DNA from: JAHRVQ01 sp047616645
GTDB taxonomy: Bacteria > Pseudomonadota > Gammaproteobacteria > Pseudomonadales > Azotimanducaceae
Assembly (NCBI GenBank): GCA_047616645.1
Contig: JBLHIH010000167.1
Location: 1-8,065, forward strand
Length of the DNA stretch: 8,065 bases
Direction: 5' to 3'
Part shown: positions 5,950 through 8,065 of the stretch, piece after piece
Numbering within the stretch: position 1 is the stretch's first letter
How the letters are laid out: each line of letters begins with the position of its first letter
The notes under the pieces: model-generated
Told to the model about the DNA's origin: nothing
The model's input: the letters and a program-made list of their open reading frames with translations, nothing else
The model's database searches: none
Translations under genes and position numbers: made by a program

Positions 5950-5971
5950 GGCCGTTTTGGATGCGACGGCC
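5950..5971. terminator. Possible bidirectional transcription-end hairpin
   Basis: GGCCGT (5950-5955) pairs with ACGGCC (5966-5971) around a 10-nt loop, between convergent genes. The position suits a shared terminator, but neither side has a clear T-tract, so it would be weak or Rho-assisted. Low confidence. Confidence 0.3.
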
Positions 5972-6054
5972 TTCGCGAATTATTAAAACCTTATGAAAGG
6001 TGCGGTTAGTGACGGGTGAGCTAGGTCATTACTTAAACATGCAGTTACAAATAT

Positions 6055-6068
6055 CGCTGGACCCAGCG
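6055..6068. repeat. Perfect inverted repeat CGCTGG-AC-CCAGCG
   Basis: It has 6-bp GC-rich arms around a 2-nt centre and lies 38 bp beyond the LysR stop codon, in the direction of LysR transcription. It could help end that transcript, although no T-run follows on the minus strand. Confidence 0.3.
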
Positions 6069-6105
6069 CGTTAACTTGTCAAAGCCCAAGCAATGAAGCC
6101 GCCAA

Positions 6106-7029
6106 TTATTTTTGAATCACAAGTTTGGGCCGGCACAATCTGGCTTCACGGGAAATCCATTGTTTAAAAGACTTGTTTTTAGTGCTTTCTGTGGGTGTCT
6201 TGAGGTTGGTGAGATAGTAAGCGAACCTCGAAGGTATAATTGGCCCTATTGGTATTATAAGGTTACCATTTTGAAGATCGTCTGCTACAAGTGCAGTTCT
6301 ACCCAGAGCGATACCTTTCCCTGCAAGTGCTGCCTGAATAACCATATCGGCTTGACCGAACTTTAGCTTGTGCCGAGGTTCTAGGTTGGCAATACCAGCT
6401 TTTTTTTTCCAGGCTGCCCAGTTTGGTGCAATGTTGTCAATAGTTTGCGTGAAGTCGAAAATCAAAGTATGGTTTTCAAGGTCCTGTGGAAGATTGAGTG
6501 ACGGAGATTCTCTTAAATAATCGGGACTGCATACCGGGAACATATCTTCCTCAATCAGTTGCGTGCTGTTATTTAACGATTGTCTTCGGCGCAGATACTC
6601 AATTGAAAAGTCGGCATCTCCCTCGGTTAATTCAGACACCTGTCGTTCTGAAATAAGTGTTAATTCTATATTTGGGTGAATTGTGTTGAAACTGCCCAAT
6701 CTCGGAAACAGCCATTTTATGGCAAATCCTGGAGGCGCACTGATAACCAGAATGGTTTCTTGCTTAATCTTGGCGGACATTAACACTTCGTTCAGACCCT
6801 CGAGGTGATGCTTGATTGACCGGGCTAATGTGCGTGCTTCTATTGCAGGTCGAATACGCCTGCCTTCCCTGATAAAGAGCGATACTCCCAAGTGCTGCTC
6901 GAGTAGGCTCACGTGTTGAGATATAGCACTCTGTGTGACGCCCAATTCTTTTGCGGCCTTGGAAAAGTTTTGTGTTTCTACGGCAGCAACAAAACTTCTT
7001 AGTGCTGATAGAGAAATATTTATTTTCAT
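6106..7029 (-). CDS. LysR-family transcriptional regulator, GcvA-like
   Basis: From ATG at 7029 the protein has 307 residues, the usual LysR length, and begins MKINISLSALRSFVAAVETQ as GcvA-type members do. A longer frame opens at 7101, but its extra 24 residues do not look like the family and neither start has a good ribosome site. The winged helix-turn-helix spans about 18-50 (FSKAAKELGVTQSAISQHVS). The effector domain begins near 92 with the GcvA-like stretch GFAIKWLFPRLGSFNTIHPN (101-120). It is transcribed away from the sarcosine-oxidase-like gene across a 213-bp shared region. LysR proteins usually control the divergent neighbour, so it probably regulates that gene in response to a related metabolite such as an N-methyl amino acid or glycine; this is inference. 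Confidence 0.88.
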   Translation of the reverse strand: MKINISLSALRSFVAAVETQNFSKAAKELGVTQSAISQHVSLLEQHLGVSLFIREGRRIRPAIEARTLARSIKHHLEGLNEVLMSAKIKQETILVISAPPGFAIKWLFPRLGSFNTIHPNIELTLISERQVSELTEGDADFSIEYLRRRQSLNNSTQLIEEDMFPVCSPDYLRESPSLNLPQDLENHTLIFDFTQTIDNIAPNWAAWKKKAGIANLEPRHKLKFGQADMVIQAALAGKGIALGRTALVADDLQNGNLIIPIGPIIPSRFAYYLTNLKTPTESTKNKSFKQWISREARLCRPKLVIQK

Positions 7030-7242
7030 CAAAGATTGGCAACCAAGATCTAAATCTATTTTAGTATCAAATTTACTTATTAATAAATTAGGATAGTACA
7101 AAAGTATCTAATATTTGTAAAGATATATTCCCTTTAAAACAGCATGTTAGAGTACATTCATATTTATTTAAGATCGCTTGACAATGTTTGTCTTCTCTGC
7201 AAATATATTAAAAATACTAATTTAAATGAGACTTAAGTACTT
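7030..7242. promoter_or_regulatory. Divergent AT-rich regulatory region between LysR and the SoxB-like gene
   Basis: This 213-bp region separates two divergent starts and should contain both promoters and the LysR binding sites. I could not identify a convincing T-N11-A palindrome. Two overlapping 8-bp palindromes, ACTTAAGT (7231-7238) and AAGTACTT (7235-7242), directly precede the SoxB-like start codon. Confidence 0.45.
7178..7209 (+). promoter_or_regulatory. Possible promoter of the SoxB-like gene
   Basis: A perfect -35 box TTGACA (7178-7183) is followed by an AT-rich stretch. The best -10 candidates are AATATA (7202-7207, 18-bp spacer) and TATATT (7204-7209, 20-bp spacer). Neither is optimal, which is common for an activator-dependent promoter. 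Confidence 0.35.
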
Positions 7243-8065
7243 ATGAGATATTCTGCATTTAATCTTTTCAAAAATGCGTTTAAAAATCATGAAAACTGGC
7301 CTCGGGCATGGAGAAGCCCAGTCCCTAAGAAAATGTATGATGTGATTATTATAGGCGGCGGCGGGCATGGTCTGGGTGCTGCCTACTACTTGGCAAAAAT
7401 ACATGGCATTAAGAATGTTGCAGTTCTTGAAAAGGGGTGGCTAGGGGGTGGAAACACTGCGCGAAATACCATGACAATACGGGATAATTTCATCTACCCC
7501 GACAACGCGGTTTTTCATCATGAGGCGGTCAAGCTTTGGCATGGCCTAAGCGATGAATTAAATTTTAATATTATGGTTTCAAAGCGGAAAATGCTTTCTA
7601 TCCTGATGAGTGATCGTGATTTATCCGACGCTAAGCGAATGATTAACACGTCTACATTGTTTGGTGGCGAACACAATTTAATTACAAAAGAAGAACTGCA
7701 CCGTCGGCTACCTATGGCGGCGTCTTCTTCTCGGATGCCAACAGTAGCTGGAATTGATCACCCAGAAGTCGTTATTGCTCGCCATGACGCTGTTGCCTGG
7801 GGGTATGCGCGAGCTGCTGATGCTCTAGGGGTAGACATTATTCAGAACTGTGAAGTGACCGGTATATTAAAAGATGAAAAAGGAGTTTGTGGCGTTAAAA
7901 CTAAACTTGGTGAAATACAAACGCGTAAATTAGGTCTGGCTGTTGCCGGGCACGGCAAACAAGTCGGAGAAATGGCAGGGATTGAACTGCCTATTGAGAC
8001 GGTCCCTTTGCAGGCATTTGTTTCCACACCAGTTAAACCAATCTTTGACGAAGTCGTTGTGCTTC
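7243..8065 (+). CDS. soxB: Sarcosine oxidase beta subunit-like FAD/FMN oxidoreductase (3' end outside window)
   Basis: The frame runs from ATG 7243 to the window edge (274 residues). The N-terminus MRYSAFNLFKNAF...AWRSPVPKK is that of proteobacterial heterotetrameric sarcosine oxidase beta subunits, which supports this start although its ribosome site is weak. The FAD Rossmann motif is YDVIIIGGGGHGLGAAYYLA (32-51), followed by VAVLEKGWLGGGNTARNT (59-76). H181 in ARHDAVAWGYAR matches the histidine that binds FMN covalently in the Corynebacterium enzyme. VDIIQNCEVTG (197-207) and LPIETVPLQAFVS (249-261) are also family-typical. The segment after GGGNTARNT reads IRDNF where most members have IRSNY, and 111-178 is diverged, so this may be a paralogue acting on another N-methyl amine. 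The other subunits would lie beyond the edge. LysR is divergent upstream. Confidence 0.88.
   Translation, partial: MRYSAFNLFKNAFKNHENWPRAWRSPVPKKMYDVIIIGGGGHGLGAAYYLAKIHGIKNVAVLEKGWLGGGNTARNTMTIRDNFIYPDNAVFHHEAVKLWHGLSDELNFNIMVSKRKMLSILMSDRDLSDAKRMINTSTLFGGEHNLITKEELHRRLPMAASSSRMPTVAGIDHPEVVIARHDAVAWGYARAADALGVDIIQNCEVTGILKDEKGVCGVKTKLGEIQTRKLGLAVAGHGKQVGEMAGIELPIETVPLQAFVSTPVKPIFDEVVVL

Larger units (their letters stand above)
5894..6105. other. Convergent intergenic region
   Basis: These 212 bases lie between the methyltransferase pseudogene and the 3' end of the LysR gene. No coding signal is seen on either strand. Two inverted repeats are present (5950-5971 and 6055-6068), neither followed by a T-run. 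Confidence 0.5.

Noticed and set aside
6112..6366. 84-codon plus-strand frame
   Set aside because: It lies opposite the conserved effector domain of the LysR gene and shows no recognisable domain.
7030..7101. Upstream start at 7101 for the LysR gene, adding 24 residues
   Set aside because: LysR proteins of this type begin a few residues before SLSALRSF; the extension is not family-like and occupies the divergent regulatory region.

Overview
The window reads as ordinary proteobacterial chromosome: moderate GC, AT-rich intergenic regions, sigma70-like promoters and Shine-Dalgarno sites. The gene content is a HutC-type repressor, a GcvA-type LysR regulator, a heterotetrameric sarcosine oxidase beta subunit, a Rieske oxygenase and a YeiH-type transporter. 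This suggests a free-living, possibly marine, gamma- or alphaproteobacterium. That placement is inferred from gene families only; there is no rRNA or other taxonomic marker. I see no mobile element, CRISPR array, tRNA or rRNA.

Layout. Positions 1-513 hold the C-terminal ligand-binding part of a HutC/GntR repressor. A promoter and a perfect palindromic operator (739-750) precede a two-gene unit: an AhpD/carboxymuconolactone-decarboxylase-like protein (795-1391) and a YeiH/UPF0324 membrane transporter (1434-2456). A second promoter carries the same operator core (2612-2623) and precedes a VanA-type Rieske oxygenase (2728-3759). Next come a possible 31-codon ORF (3882-3977) and an M29-peptidase/NicX-like metalloenzyme (3988-5061, probably a TTG start). 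A SAM-dependent methyltransferase pseudogene (5103-5893) follows, with two in-frame amber codons, a frameshift and an ochre codon. On the minus strand lies a LysR regulator (start probably 7029, end 6106). A divergently transcribed sarcosine-oxidase-beta-like gene (7243 onward) runs off the right edge.

How the parts may work together. The core TGTATATACA fits TGTA-N2-TACA, the recognition pattern reported for HutC. It occurs exactly twice in the window, each time just downstream of a -10 box in front of one of the two catabolic units. The simplest reading is a local regulon in which the HutC-like protein at the left edge represses both units. The combination of Rieske oxygenase, NicX-like enzyme, AhpD-like protein and anion exporter looks like an uncharacterised degradation pathway. 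HutC senses urocanate in histidine catabolism, but no hut enzyme is present here, so the inducer may be an imidazole or another compound. The sarcosine-oxidase-like gene and the Rieske family's known O-/N-demethylases hint at an N-methylated substrate. The YeiH-type exporter hints at sulfur release. Both substrate ideas are inference only.
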